Assembly: GCA_030068075.1 (NCBI GenBank)
Contig: CM057826.1
Coordinates: 115,406,746 to 115,470,745 of the forward strand
Direction: 5' to 3'
Length of the DNA: 64,000 nt
Origin: Paguma larvata
Lineage: Eukaryota; Chordata; Mammalia; Carnivora; Viverridae
Part shown: positions 1 to 12,594 of the stretch, in pieces
How the letters are laid out: every line of letters begins with the position of its first letter
Position numbering within the stretch: position 1 is the stretch's first letter
Notes under the pieces: generated by a model
Seen by the model: only the letters and a program-made list of their open reading frames with translations
Told to the model about the DNA's origin: nothing
Databases searched by the model: none
Program-made: the position numbers and the translations under genes

Positions 1-1580
1 GTTGCTCTAAACGGAGCTGGCAACGTGGCAGCTTGCTGACCCTGCAGGCTGAGCTCAAGGCAGCTTCGGTCAGAGGGCCGAGGGAGCCCAGCAGGCGAAG
101 CCGTCCATAGCCTCCAAGGCCAGGCCAGAGGCAGTGGGGCACAGCAGGGGCAGGGCAAGGCTGCAGGTGCGGAGGCATCCGTCCCCAGGGCCCGCCTGGC
201 CTCCATATTGCACACGGCAGGAGTTGTCAGGCTGGGGATCTGCTGAGTAAGCAGACCACGGCGGCGTGTGTGTCAAACATCTCAGTGCACTAGTCAGATA
301 AAAATGCAAGAAAGCCCTGCCTTTCGAGAGCAGTCCACGGAACTTAAGAAGCAACCAAGAGAGGGAAAGCAGCACTGGGCCCCTCACAGTGACACCCAGG
401 GGTCTCACCAGCAGCGCCTCTGCTGTGCTGTTACCCTCCCCTCTGCGGAGAACCAGCTGAGATCGAAAGAAAGATAAGGAAAAAGCGGTTGCCAGAAATG
501 AGTTGCCCCAAGGGCACACCTTCCAGAACAGAGGGTAAGACATCAGCTCTCTGGGTTTGCACCTCACCCTCCAAAGCCCTCAAGCAGTCTCCCTCCTGAG
601 CTCCCCCCCCGACACTGAGCCCCAGGGGGCAAGCAAGCGGTCTAACAGCTCAGGCAGCTCATTATGCTTCTGAAAGTTTTTAAAGAAAAAACTGTGCAAC
701 ATAATTACAGGCTCTGACACCAAAGACATTAACCCTGAAAAGAGCACCCAAGACTCACTGTGGGTAAAATGTTTGCCCTGTGACTGCCCATGGGCATAAT
801 GCTTCCTTTCAGGAGCTTCCTCACCTCCTCCCCGCCCCCAATGCTACAGAAGGGTCCAAGTTCACAGGCGAGGCTCATAAAACAACGGGACCCCAGGCAT
901 GGAGCCGCACGCTGAGGTGTCCTGAAGTCGCTGGAACTCGTACCCCTTCAAACGGTTCCTCGACCTGCCATGCTGGCTCCTTCCAGAAACCAGAGAGGTC
1001 CCAAGGTGAGGCTAGCCAGCACAGCTACGTACATTAAAAGGGGACAGAGGTCATGAGACAAGGTTTATGTAAAATTTTCTGCTGGCCAATTCTAAATACC
1101 CCCTCCATGCTAATCGCCTGGGGGCCCTGCAAGGGAGGCCGATTTCCAGACCCTAGCCGGCACTCCCGGATCAGAATATCCTCGGGTAAGATCAGGAATC
1201 CTCACTTACAGGAATTTTTACACAAATTCATGTTTAAGAACCACCACCTTAGAACAAGAACAATCTACAGAAACGTCACGTTCCAATTAGAGGGCACTTA
1301 CCATGTCCCAGCTTACTCTGCGAAGCGCGGTAACTCCAATTCTCTCGTTTACTCTTCACAACATTGGAAGGTGGATATTGATCACTCTTGCACAGAGGCA
1401 TTCTGCAGTTTCACTTCCAATGTCAAATCCAAAGGCTTGTGGGCAAGCCCTCAGCCAAAGTGGCCAAAATCAAACACCGTATCATCGGAGCTAAGGTCTC
1501 TCCGACCGTCTCCTATCTACCTGTGGTGCTGAATATTGCTACTCTCGTGATTTTCGCCTCCGCTCTCTTCTCTCATTCCA
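1..1580. other. Intron 1, no recognised repeat
   Basis: I see no convincing repeat or exon. Short plus-strand ORFs (such as 1053-1532) have no recognisable domain. Confidence 0.4.
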
Positions 1581-1740
1581 AGCCAGGGGTTCTCCGCCTT
1601 TTCTGCACATTAGAATCACCTGGGAAGCTTTGAGACTTCCCCCCACGCCCAGATGGGAACCCAAACTATATCAGCATCTCCTGGGATGAGTCTGGCTCCT
1701 CAGGTGATTTCAATGGGCAACTAAGGCAGAGCATCATTGC
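1580..1740. mobile_element. MER5A-like hAT (Charlie) non-autonomous transposon
   Basis: Signature phrases of MER5A are present: 'gcacattagaatcacctggg' on the left and its partial reverse complement 'caggtgatttcaatgggcaa' on the right. They are the imperfect palindromic arms of this element. It is old and diverged. Confidence 0.65.
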
Positions 1741-2315
1741 CTGGGTTTCTAATAGCACCTGTTGAGACCTAAACCAGTAACCCACCATCTCCTTCCAGAA
1801 TCAGACCTGTGCTTCCCACTGCCTTGTAGGTGCCTCCACCTATAAATTCCATGGGACCAACTCAGTAAGGACAAAGCTTAGTCGCCTAGCCCCTATCACA
1901 CACCACTGTTCTGAGATACACAGTTCAACCAAACTCCCAAGACCTAAATCGGAAACACCCCGGACTCCTTGGGCCTCAGTCTGCTGTTGACTATTTGTTC
2001 TTCCCTTTGCCCACACCAGCATGTCTCCTCAGAAAAAGGCCATGAAATCTTGCATTACATTAATCAGCGTTTGTTTGAATATTCAAATAATGATTCCATT
2101 AAGTGAGCTAGATTTTCAGCAAAGCATATTCCCTGTCACTTGCTTGTATTTCCCCTGGCAGAGTGCCACCTCCCCTGACACCCATACCTGGTCTGAGAAG
2201 CACGTCCTCACCCCCTCTCCCCTTCCTTCCAGGCACCATGACCAGATGGTCTCCATTATCTCACGCATTTCTGCCTTGGGACAGTGTTAAGCAGAGGAAA
2301 GCTCAAATCACTGGT

Positions 2316-2570
2316 AAAATACGGGAGCATTTTAGGGGTGCCTAGGTGGTTCAGTCGGTTGAGCATCCGACTTCGGCTCAGGTCATGATCTCGCAGTCTG
2401 TGAGTTCAAGCTCCGCGTCGGGCTCTGTGCTGACAGCTCAGAGCCTGGAGCCTGCTTCACACTCTGTGTCTCCCTCTCTCTCTGCCCCTCCCCCACTCAT
2501 GCTCTCCCTCTCTCTCTCTCTCTCTGTCTCAAAAATAAATAAACATTAAAAAAAATATGGGAGCATTTTA
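2316..2570 (+). mobile_element. Felid CAN-SINE (SINEC type), full length with target duplication
   Basis: The SINE occupies about 2335-2555: a tRNA-like head with 'ggttcagtcggttgagcatc', the felid body, a CT-rich stretch and an AATAAA-type tail. It is flanked by duplicates of 'gggagcatttta' (2323-2334 and 2559-2570), with the surrounding bases also similar. The target sequence is almost intact, so the insertion is fairly recent. Confidence 0.95.
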
Positions 2571-3529
2571 GGTGATACGATGACAGAGAATTTTCAGTTT
2601 AGTGATCATTTAATGGCTATGTGAAGACATTTTAAAAATATTGCTAACTACATCAAATGTGTCATTTCAGAATGCTATAAAGTTCCCTTTTGAAATAAAT
2701 GTACTGTTTAATAAATAGACTTTTTCAAAGTAAATAAACAGTGGTAACGGTGGGGCAAAAATAACTGAGGTGGTTTTAAATTGACTGGCTCTCTGGACTT
2801 GATAAGCCTTCACCTGCCTTTCCCCGAGTTCTCAGCTCCTTCCTCCAGGACTCTTTTAAACTTCTAATTGTACTGCGGACTGTCTGTGCTTCCTCTGCCT
2901 CAAGATGCTGAGCGCTTGGAAGACAGCGACTGTGGCAGCCCCGTCTCAGAAACCCTGCCACCAAGAACCTTCCATCCTCACATGAGTTGTGTCACGGGAA
3001 CTGAAACAGAGACCACCCAGGACAGGTGGCATGATCCTATCCTCCACAGAAAAAAGTGCTGACTTGAAGGAAGAAGAAACTGCAAGACAGAAGTCGGACA
3101 AAACACTCTGCCCCCTTACCACTCTCCAGAAATTCCGTAGCCCAGAGAAGCTTTGCTGACACACAAGTGTGCGTACTGGGCCAAAGTCGTGTTCTCCAGT
3201 CAAAGGACTGTCCTTCTTCAACACCTGCCAAACTTCCTGAAGAATGCACACACTGCACAAAGATAAAAACCAAACGGGCATCCTCACTAGTAATGCAAAC
3301 GAGTTCTCTGGGGCCCTCTATTCAAGTGGTTCCTAGTTACAGCTGTGTCTCATTTTAGGGAAAGATTTTGTTTGGCCTTTTAATCCCAGAACCAATACTA
3401 CATACAGACTGGGGAGTAAGAAATGGAGAAAACGCTAAGCATTGTTTAATTACAGAGGCTACTTGGTAATAAACTAGTGAGTTTCCTTCCTATTCTGAAA
3501 GCATGATTTATAAAATTCAGTCCACTCAG
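2571..3529. other. Intron 1, no recognised repeat
   Basis: Moderately AT-rich sequence with short ORFs on both strands that lack recognisable motifs. I assign nothing here. Confidence 0.35.
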
Positions 3530-4090
3530 AAATTTCCAGAAACGCTCCTGTGGAATCTTTATCAAAATGAAAACTGTACACACTCTTTGGCCTGGCAGCT
3601 CCATTTCTAGGATTCATTGTACAGATCTATTCACTTACGTGCCTATGAACGTACCAAGATGGTCTGGTAATAGTAAAACGTTGCAAATCATCTAAACATC
3701 TATCATTAGGGCACTGGTGACAGAAACTGTTATATGTATTCCATTCAATGGAGCACAATGTAATGCTAAAAATGAGTAGCTCTATATGTATCAACGTACA
3801 ATAAGATCTAAAAGACATTAAGACTGGGTAATATGCAAATATATGCAAAACCGTGCATATGGCATGCTACAGAAAAATATATAAATATGTATTGGCTGGC
3901 ACATGCATACATTTTATCTGAAAAAATCTCAAGAAATGGTAAAATGTTGCCTCCAGGAGAAGAACTTGAGATCAGAAGGCAGGCGGAATTGGAGGGACAT
4001 TGGAATTGCTCGCTGCCCCTTTTGAACGACGTACCATTTACAGGAATTACCTGTAGATAAACTTTTTCAAAAGAAACATAGGTATGAATT
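3530..4090 (+). mobile_element. Old L1 3'-end fragment
   Basis: The order of phrases follows an old mammalian L1 3' end: a cryptic 'ccatttctaggattcattgtacag', then an 'attccattcaatggagcaca' segment, then a 'gtaaaatgttgcctccagg' segment. It is strongly diverged. Confidence 0.5.
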
Positions 4091-4558
4091 AAAGTGAAAA
4101 TACCCTTTTAATTGTATTTTATGTGCTGAATTGATAATCATTTTCTACAGGTGACTGACCCACAAGCGCAATGACACGATTCTCAGCGAGGGCCCTGTTA
4201 AGGCTTTAGTCCTATCAGTTTGACTGTCCGTCTCCATGGCACAGAAAATCCCTCAAGCTAACTCAATCTGCCTGGAAATCTATCTAAAGTCTCACAGGAA
4301 GAGCCAGTTCATAGATTCAAAGTGTTCTAATTAGCCTGGAGTTATTTGTAGCCTAGAGTAAATAGCAAGCTCAGATGAGCTTTGAAATTCACCTGTGATA
4401 TCTTTACGACCATGTAAAATGGAGTTTATTTTGGCGTTTCTTGTGTGGCAGCAGCAGGAGTCAAAGTGCAGCTACTGGCTTGGCCTGGAGAAGCCAGCTG
4501 GTTAATAAGGTTTGGTCCAGAATTCCCAAGCCCCTAAAACCTTTGTCCATCTGGTAAA

Positions 4559-4560
4559 GC

Positions 4561-4595
<35 letters not shown>

Positions 4596-4629
4596 ACACA
4601 CACACATATACACACGCACACACACACCA
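4559..4629. repeat. (GC)n/(AC)n microsatellite
   Basis: A short GC-alternating run passes into an interrupted AC array about 60 bp long. Alternating purine-pyrimidine tracts of this kind can adopt Z-DNA. Confidence 0.95.
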
Positions 4630-5081
4630 CTCTAACCTCAGGAATCTCCTCTTTCTAAATATAGCAGGCAACTGCCCAGTCTCCAAGCTCACCCGCTGAA
4701 GCATTCTGTGCCTTCCAACCAAGGTGAAATGAGCCAGATGTAAACACGCCGTGACAGCGTGACAGCTTCTGGCCCACACTGCCAAGCTGTTTTCCCTAAT
4801 ATTTCCTCTATTTCTCCACTCTGGGTTTCTACACAAATGTGTAAAACCCAGTGACTCAAATTTGTAAACATTCCTCCGACCACTAATGCTGTTTTTCTCA
4901 CCCTAACAAATGTGATTTCCTTCTTGGTCCCTGAACACGGAGGTTGGAGCGGCCTATCAGATATGGGCAAAGCCCCATCCTGGCTCCCATTTTATCCCTA
5001 AGAACCTGGAGCTCAGAAAACACAATGCACAGGTCCAAAGCTAATTAGGACACAGCCAATTAATTGTAATCTCTGTCTCCC

Positions 5082-5084
<3 letters not shown>

Positions 5085-5124
<40 letters not shown>

Positions 5125-5144
5125 AGATTTTTTTTTTTTTTTTT
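5085..5144. repeat. (CA)n microsatellite followed by poly-T
   Basis: Nineteen to twenty CA units run from 5085 to 5123, then a 17-base T run occupies 5128-5144. The array is long and pure, so it is likely polymorphic. Confidence 0.95.
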
Positions 5145-5254
5145 GGCCGCCCATGGGTCTTTTAGAATCCGTGTCAATGCCTAACAGAAAGGCCTTTTCT
5201 TTTAAGGATGCTTCCAATTTAAGCAAAAGGTTACACTTCAGAAACATAATCTAA

Positions 5255-5880
5255 CACACTCAAAAGAGCAGGAGACAAGTATCAACGGACTATATGGATG
5301 CAAAAGATCTAAACAATAGATGTCAAAGAGCTTATAAAACTTGGAGATTGGCAACAATTCCATATTTGAGGAACCTTCCAGGAATGTTCAAGGGTCCTGG
5401 AAATCCTTCATCCATGGAAATGTTAGAACCTACCCACAAAGGTACGTGTGCATATGATTCCTGCAGCTCTTTAACAGTGAAAAACTTAGACACTCCAAAA
5501 TATCTTTCAAGAGGAGACAAGGTACATACGCCATGGTGTATTCACAGAGCAGAATTCTCCGCAGTCATTAAAAAGAATGTACTACATACAGGTACTGACA
5601 TGGAAGAGCTAAGTCATAGTATTAACCAGAAAGGCAAAATGCAGAATAATTTTTATACTGTAGTCCCATTTATGGAAAAAAAAGAAAAGCCAAATACACA
5701 CAAAAAAAAAGACAAGGAAAAAAACATATCAAACAGTTGACAGTCGGTTAAGACAGGAAAGTGGGTTCTTTACATTTCCATACTCTGATGCTATTAAGAG
5801 AAGTATTCAGGAACGAGCTGTGTCATTTTTTTACCTTTGTACTATAAGATTAGGTCGTTCATTCTTATGGTGAATTTCCA
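5255..5880 (+). mobile_element. Old L1 3'-end fragment
   Basis: L1-like phrases appear in order, including 'gcagtcattaaaaagaatgt', 'gacatggaagagctaagtca' and a late 'ttttatactgtagtcccatt'. The plus-strand ORF at 5294-5740 falls within this element and is not a host gene. Confidence 0.5.
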
Positions 5881-6475
5881 CCCCAAACTTCATCATCCGC
5901 ATGTTATCTTTCTTTCAGAAAATGGCACCATCATTCACGTCACTGCTCAAGCCAAAACATTTGAATCATTCTTGACTTCACTCTTTTCTCTCAGAGCATA
6001 AATCCGATCGAACAGCAAATCCTGTGGGCTCTACTTGAAAATATCCCATCTCCAGAGCTGCAACCCCTGTACAAGCTGTCACCGCCCCTTCCCTTCCCTG
6101 TTATGACAGCCTCCTAACGAGCCTCCTTGCATCCATTCTTGCCCCGCTGTATCTATTCTCCACACGGTGGCCCGCAGGATCTCTCAAAATCACAAACACG
6201 ATCCTATCACAACCTCCCATGGCTTTCCACTACACTTAGAATAAAACCCCAAATCCTTTCTGGAACTCAAGACACGGCCTGGCTCCTGGGACTCTCTCCC
6301 TGCTCATTTGCCACCACCGTTCTCCATCCACACCGGCCTCCCTGCTGGTCCTCAACACCCCATGCACTTTCCCACCTCGTGACTTGGGCACCTGTGACAG
6401 CCGCCCTAAAAGCTCATACTCTAGGTCTTAAAGGACATGTTAAGAACAGAACAGGGCTCCACATTTGTTGAACAA
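5880..6475 (+). mobile_element. LINE2 (L2) fragment
   Basis: The text follows the L2 3' region, including 'cctcctaacgagcctccttg', 'ctattctccacacggtggcc' and 'ccatggctttccactacact', then a stretch equivalent to 'aataaagtccaaactcctta'. The plus-strand ORF at 6127-6471 is contained in it. Confidence 0.6.
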
Positions 6476-6557
6476 AAGTCTTCCCTAGACAGCAAAAAAT
6501 GTGTCATTCGATACTCACTGGGTTATAATTTTAAGAATCGAAACTAAGGTCAGTGAT

Positions 6558-6919
6558 AAATTTAAATCTGTCGGCACGTGGGTGGCTCAGTCAGTTAAGT
6601 GTCTGACTCTTCATCTCAGCTGAGGTCTTGATCTCAGGATCGTGAATTTAAACCCCACACTGGCTCCAGCTGGGTGTGAAGCCTACTTTAAAAGTGGGGG
6701 GGCACCTGAGTGGTTCCTTGGTTGACCATCTGCCTCTTGATTTTGGCTCAAGTAATGATCCCAGGGTCACGGGATCGAGCCTCACACTTGGCTGAGTGTA
6801 GAACCTGCTTGAGATTAGTTCCCTCTGCCCCTGTCCCCCATTCATGCACACGTTCTCTCTCTCTCCCAAATGACATATTTTTTAATTGTTCAAAAAAAAG
6901 AAAAAAGAAATTTAAATCT
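6558..6919 (+). mobile_element. Two CAN-SINEs in tandem inside one target duplication
   Basis: A SINE without a CT-rich tail (about 6570-6695) is followed directly by a second SINE (about 6696-6907) in the same direction. The pair is bracketed by a single duplication, 'aaatttaaatct', at 6558-6569 and 6908-6919. Confidence 0.85.
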
Positions 6920-6988
6920 AGAAAAGCTACTTGGCTGGCTTCATATTGGCATCTCTCCATTGTGTAGCTTTTTAAAATACAATGTCCC

Positions 6989-7200
6989 GGGCCACCTGGG
7001 TGGCTCAGTCGGTTAAGCATCCAACTTCAGCTCAGGTCATGATCTCACGGTCTGTGAGTTCGAGCCCCGCATCGGGCTCTGTGCTGATAGCTCAGAGCCT
7101 GGAGCCTGCTTCGGATTCTGTGTCTCCCTCTCTTTCTACCACTCCCCTGCTTGCACTCTGCCTCTCTCTCTTAAAAATAAACGTTAAAAAAAATTTTTTT
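6989..7200 (+). mobile_element. Felid CAN-SINE
   Basis: Full felid consensus structure from 'gccacctgggtggctcag' to an A-rich tail with 'aaaaataaacgttaaaa'. Faint flanking similarity (acaatg / gcaatg) marks the insertion site. Confidence 0.93.
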
Positions 7201-7479
7201 AACGCAATGGCCTTGACAGGATAACCAAGTCACCTTCATGAGTCCCTTTCCCCAAGAGCTCAGTGGTGATCCCTGTTCCTCCCTGACCCATTCTCATTTC
7301 GTCAGTTCATGGGGTTTGTGATCATTAGCTTATACTAGCCAGAATTAGCAAGTCTAGCCTGAGGCCTCTGCCCAGAGGGATGCTGACTAGCCTTACAAAA
7401 GCAGAAACGGGAAATTCAACCTCCAAAGAACCACCACCCTAAGCCCTGGGAGCCTGAAACTGATCAGTCCAATGCATCT

Positions 7480-8440
7480 GACGTTAAAGCAAATGGAAGC
7501 AAAAAGTCCCCGAAAGAGAACAAATGAAGAAAAGATACTGAATACTATTCACTTAATCATCACAAGTTTTAGGGGACAAAATAAAGAGAAAAATCTAAGA
7601 CATGAAACAGTGCCTAACAAAAAGATCTCAACAGACATCTCAGCAAAGATGCAAGTCAGTAAGCACATGGAAATACGCTCCACATTATCAGCCATCAGGG
7701 AAATGAAAATTAAAACCAGGATTAACTGCTTCCCACCCACTAGGAGGGCTGCAATCAGAACGACGGACAATAAGAAGTATCGGTGACAATGGAGACAAAC
7801 TGGAACCTTTGCACAAAGCTGATGGGAATGTAAAAGGATGTTTCTGCTCTGGAAAACAGTGTGGCAGGTTTTAAAGAGTAAATCTTAAGTTTACCATACA
7901 ACTTTGCTGTTCTGCTTTCACACAAGAAATGAAATAAGAAATGAAAACTTATGTCCACACCAAGATATGCACACAAATGTTCACTGTAGCATTATTCATA
8001 AGAGCCAAAAATGAGAACCCAAATGTCTATCAAATGGTGAATGGATCAAGAAAATATGATTCACACAATGGAATACTCTTCAACAATAAAAAGGAACAAG
8101 CCACCGACACATGCTATGTATGACACAGGTTAATCTAAAAACACTCCACTGACTGAAAGAAGCCGGATACAAAAGACCATATAAAGGATGATTCCATTCC
8201 GCTGTTTCATAGACGACAAATCTATAAGCGGCAGGAAAAAGTAGATTCATGGTTGTCTGATGCTTGAGGGGAGACTAAAGAGTGCCTTTTGGGGGTGAAA
8301 GAAATGTTGTAAAACTGAAACGGGGCGATGGTTGCAGCATTTTGTAAACTAATTACAAATGAATGGTACACTTACAACTGGTGAGTTTTATACTTCAGGA
8401 AAGCTCTTAAAATAAGAACCACTCCCCCAAAACATACTGC
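7480..8440 (+). mobile_element. Old L1 3' end
   Basis: The characteristic L1 3' order is present: the 'aaatgaaaattaaaaccagg' segment, 'gatgggaatgtaaaaggatg', 'tattcataagagccaaaaat', 'tggaatactcttcaacaata', then 'gaaagaagccggatacaaaa' and a terminal part. ORFs inside it on both strands are relics. Confidence 0.7.
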
Positions 8441-8599
8441 CTTGAAACAAATGGCTACTTCAAAGGAATAACCATACATATAATGTTCATGAGAGCCACG
8501 CACACACACCGACAGGTCAAGTCCCAACTTATAGTAATCAATCTATGGGGGCGGAGGATGGAGAGGAGAAACAAAAGTTTTTTATAATTTGAAAGGAGA

Positions 8600-9050
8600 A
8601 AGAATAGTCTTTCTTAATGATAGTTGTTGATAATCACAGCCCAACAAATAAGATACTCAGCCATAAAAAGGAATGAAACTCTGGCCCATGCTGCGACACG
8701 CATGAACCTGAAGACACTAAGCTAAGTGAAATAAGCCAGGCACAAAAGGGCAAATACAGTATCCTTCCACTAATATGAAGTACTCGGAGGAGTCAAATTC
8801 ATGGAAAACGAAAGCAGAACAGAGGTAACCAGGTACTGGCGGACGGGGAGAATGAGGGGTTAGTGTTCAATGGATACGGAATTTCAGTTTGGGAAAACAA
8901 AAAGCTTCTGCAAAATGACAGCACCAATAGTTACACAACACTGTGAAAGCACTCAATACCAATGAACTGTACACCTACAAAAGGTTAAAGTGGTAAATTT
9001 TGTGTTATGTATATTTTATCACACACACACACATACACAAATAAAACCTC
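8600..9050 (+). mobile_element. Old L1 3'-end fragment
   Basis: This is a second L1 3' end, starting at 'actcagccataaaaaggaat' and running through 'taagtgaaataagccaggca' to 'cactcaataccaatgaactg' and 'ggtaaattttgtgttatgta'. A short CA run (9020-9040) lies near the tail. Confidence 0.65.
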
Positions 9051-9054
9051 GACA

Positions 9055-10265
9055 ATAAGGAAATTCAAACAACCAATTTAAAAATGAGCAAAAGATCAGA
9101 ACAGACACCTCACCAAAGAAGATACACAGCTGGCAAATAAACATATGAAAAGATATTCAACATCATGTCATTAGGGAAACAAATTTAAAAAACAACGGAG
9201 ACACCACGGCATGCCTGCTATAATGACTAAATCCAAAGCAATGATAACACCAAATTTTTTTTATGTTTATTTACTTATTTTGAGGGTGAGTGAGCGTGAG
9301 TGGAGGGAGAGAGAATCCCAAGCAGGTTCTGCCCTGTCGGCAAGGAGCCTGATGCAGGGCTTGAACCCACAAACCATGAGATCATGACCTGAGCCTAAAT
9401 GGGACGCTAAAACAACTGAGCCATCCAGGCGCCCCGACAGCACCAAATTCTGATGAGGATGTACGGCAACAGGAACTCTCATTCTCTGCTCACGGGAAGG
9501 CAAAATGGTACCACGCTTGGGAAAACAGTCGGGCAGTTTCTTACAAAATTGGACACACTCCTCCCATACGATCCACCAGTCACGCTCCTTGGTGTTTACT
9601 GAAATGAGCTGAAGGCCGATGTCCACGCATAAACCTACAGACACGTGTGTCTATCAGCTTTATTCCTAACAGCCAAAACTTGGGAGCAACCCAGATGCCC
9701 TTCAACAAATAAATGGATACCTTCATACGGTACATCCAAAGGATTCTTTGCCAGTGATAAAAAGAAATGAGCTATTAAGCCACAAAAAGACCTGAAGGAA
9801 TCTTAAATGCATATTGCTAAATGAAAAAGGCCAATCTGAAAAGGCTAAACACCCTATGATTCCAACCACAGCACATGACATTCTGGAAAAGGCAAAACTA
9901 GGGAAACAGTAAGAGCAGTGGTTGCCAAGAACAGGGGCACAGGAATGAGTAAGTGGAACAGAGGGGATTTTTAGGGTAGTGAAACTATTCTGCATGATGC
10001 CACGATGGCCAACACAAGTTATTTAACACTTGTCAAAACCTAGAGGATGTACAACTCAAAGAGTAAACCCTAACGTAAACTATGGATTTTAGTTAATAAC
10101 ACCGCATCACTATCGTAACAAACGCACCCCACTGATGCAAGATGTCACTAACAGGGGAAATTGAGAGGAAAAGGTATGAAGGGCTGATAGGGCAATTCTC
10201 TATACTTTGCACTCAGTTGTTCTGTAAGCTGAAAACTGCCCTAAAAATATTGTCTATTAATCATA
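9055..10265 (+). mobile_element. Old L1 3' end interrupted by a SINE
   Basis: Phrases such as 'acctcaccaaagaagataca', 'caaatgggaaggcaaaatgg'-like text, 'tgccagtgataaaaagaaat' and 'taaactatggattttagtta' follow the L1 3' order. A minus-strand CAN-SINE at 9256-9436 splits it. The three L1 3' ends from 7.5 to 10.3 kb are all in the same orientation. Confidence 0.65.
9247..9449 (-). mobile_element. CAN-SINE, minus orientation, inside an L1
   Basis: Reverse orientation, from 'tttatgtttatttacttatt' to 'gagccatccaggcgcccc'. 'caccaaatt' is duplicated at the two borders (9248-9256 and 9441-9449). Confidence 0.92.
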
Positions 10266-10361
10266 AAATGGACGGAGGAGACCTTAGACCTCTGTCAGTA
10301 GGTTGAGAACTACAGATTAAATGCAATTTAGTCAATCCAATAAAGATAATGGATTAACGTA

Positions 10362-10576
10362 GAAGAACTTTGTTTTGAGCAAGAGAGTGAGAGAGAGACA
10401 GCACACGTAAGCAAGGGTGGGGGAGAGAGAGAGAGAGAGAGAGAGAGAATTTCAAGCAGGTTCCGTGCCCAGCGCAAAGTCCAACTCAATCTCAGGACTG
10501 AGATCATGGCCTGAGCCAAAGTCAAAAGTCAGGTGCTTAACCAGATGAGCCACCCGGGAGCCCCATAGAGAACTTG
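10362..10576 (-). mobile_element. CAN-SINE, minus orientation
   Basis: The reverse-oriented body ends in 'gagccacccgggagcccc'. A (GA)n run at about 10423-10448 is the expanded CT-rich segment. Short 'agaactt'-like duplications flank it. Confidence 0.9.
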
Positions 10577-11148
10577 TAAGTCAATGTTACATTAAAAACT
10601 ACAAAATCTTGTTTGGACTTAATTTACTGTTGTTTATATTTGTATGAGCAATATTCCAAATGTCGGTATGACAAATTACCACCATTTATAAATAATTTGT
10701 AAATGCCTTTTTTTTCCCCTTTACTTTGCAAGGTGCTAAAGCAAAGCAAAGGAACTGGGAAAATGTTTTTGCTACTTAATTCCATACCCGTTTGTCCTAT
10801 TAGGATTTTGTAAGTAATATAATTCCTCCTGGACAAAGCAGATTGGAAATGAACATCCTTTGGGAAGCCATCCAAGAGGGCCCATCTCACTACTGTGAAA
10901 AGCCTGTGACAAATCCTAAAGAACTACAAAAGCCTGACATGATTTAAACCACGCAACTCTTAAAAAAATAATAAATTCAAAAAGAAAAAATAATAAAGCG
11001 TACAACACTTCATGCTGATTTTTTTAGTCTTGTTTTAATGAGCAATGGGAATAAACCATCTACCTTACCAAATCTGACCCAGGAGTAGATTTGTGGCCTT
11101 CCTGTTTGATGCTTTATTACCCAGCTAAAAGAGAATCACTCCCAGTTA
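10565..11148. other. AT-rich intron sequence
   Basis: I recognise no repeat or exon. Short ORFs on the minus strand carry no motif. Confidence 0.35.
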
Positions 11149-11394
11149 TAAACCAAGTAAGTCGGGGCGCCTGGGTGGCTCAGTTGGTTGAGTGTTCAAC
11201 TTCGGCTCAGGTCACGATCTTAAGGTTCATGGATTCGAGCCCCACATCGGACTCTGTGCTGACAGCTCAGAGCCTGGAGCCTGCTTCGGATTCTGTGCCT
11301 CCCTCTCTTTCTGCCTCTCCCCGCTCATGCTCTGTCTCTCTCTCTCAAAAATAAACATTATTAAAAAAAAAAAAACCATAAACTAAATAAGTCA
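11149..11394 (+). mobile_element. Felid CAN-SINE with target duplication
   Basis: Body at about 11164-11378, with head 'ggggcgcctgggtggctcag' and a long A tail. The target duplication is 'ataaaccaagtaagtc' (before) and 'ataaactaaataagtc' (after). Confidence 0.95.
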
Positions 11395-11645
11395 TGTGAT
11401 GTAACGTACAGCATACTGACAACAGTTCATAATAACGTGGCATATGTTTGAAAGTTGCTAAGAGAGTAGGTCTTAAAAATTGTCATCACACACACGAAAT
11501 ACTGTAACTATACAGTGACAGGTGTTAACTAGATTTATTGTGGTGATCCTTTGCAACATATACAAATACAGGATCCTGCTGTATGCCTGAAATTACAAAG
11601 TCATATGTCAATTATAGCGCAATTTAAAAATGTTTAATTAAAAAT
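11395..11645 (+). mobile_element. L1 3'-terminal fragment
   Basis: It reads 'gatgtaacgtacagcatact', 'gaaagttgctaagagagtag', then 'aactagatttattgtggtga' and an end resembling 'gtcaattatacctcaata'. This is the 3' terminus of a middle-aged L1. Confidence 0.65.
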
Positions 11646-12004
11646 TAAACTCATGCTATAAAAGTATATATTTTTTTTAAAAATTATTTTTAAAAGGAAT
11701 CACTGATACTCAGTGCTACCCCAAGGAGAAACGCTATTGCTTTCTAAAGTTAAGAGACAGCCAGACTCCATCATTTGTCCTTCTAGCCTATAATGGTTCT
11801 TTAATCCTATGATGGAGAGAAACACAAACCTTCAGAGCACAATACCAAATATTAGCTATTCATGGCTATCCAGGTTTCAGAGTCTGAAAAAACTGGGACA
11901 ATATTTTCACTTAATCTAGCACCTGCCGCATGCTTCTCCTTTCCTATGAAGACTTTGCATCTTCAGTACTAGTATGGTCACTGAAGGGTCACGTTCAAGA
12001 GAGA

Positions 12005-12200
12005 GCCCTGCAGTCCATTGCCAGGTTCGAAACCTGGTTGTACAACTTACTAGCTATGTAACCTTAGACAAGTTACCCCAACTCTACGTTACAGAAAAAT
12101 AAGAGTATTCGTCTCACAGAATGGAGGTAAGGACTAAGGACACTAATGTGGACACTTAGCGTAGGGCCAGGTATTTGGTAAGTGCTCAATAAACAAAAGC
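12005..12200 (+). mobile_element. MIR SINE
   Basis: MIR core and tail are readable: 'caacttactagctatgtaac', 'cttagacaagttacc', then 'ggccaggtatttggtaagtg' and 'ctcaataaa'. Confidence 0.75.
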
Positions 12201-12594
12201 ACATCATCTCCAAAAATTCTCATGAATACTTAGGCTCAACTATAGAAACAGACATTTACCTCATTTTGTAAAAAACAAAAAATAAAAGTGTCACCCAGCA
12301 GGTAAGACGGCAGAGTAAGGCTTTATGGAGTATCACACACTCTGCCCCAACTTGACCAGAAGTCCACAGAAGGAAGGGACTAGATTCTTAGTTTTATTTT
12401 GGTCTCCTCTGTATCCACAGTACCAGGAATTGCAACTCATCCATTCTCCACTCATGAGTTGGAGACACAAACGCATACCTGGGTTCTTTCCAGCCCTGGG
12501 ACTCAGGTCCATCTTTGGGATGTCACCTCTACTTAAACACCCCTGAAGAAAAGTAGCATATAGATTCAAAGTTCCCCCCACCTAAATTCCAATG

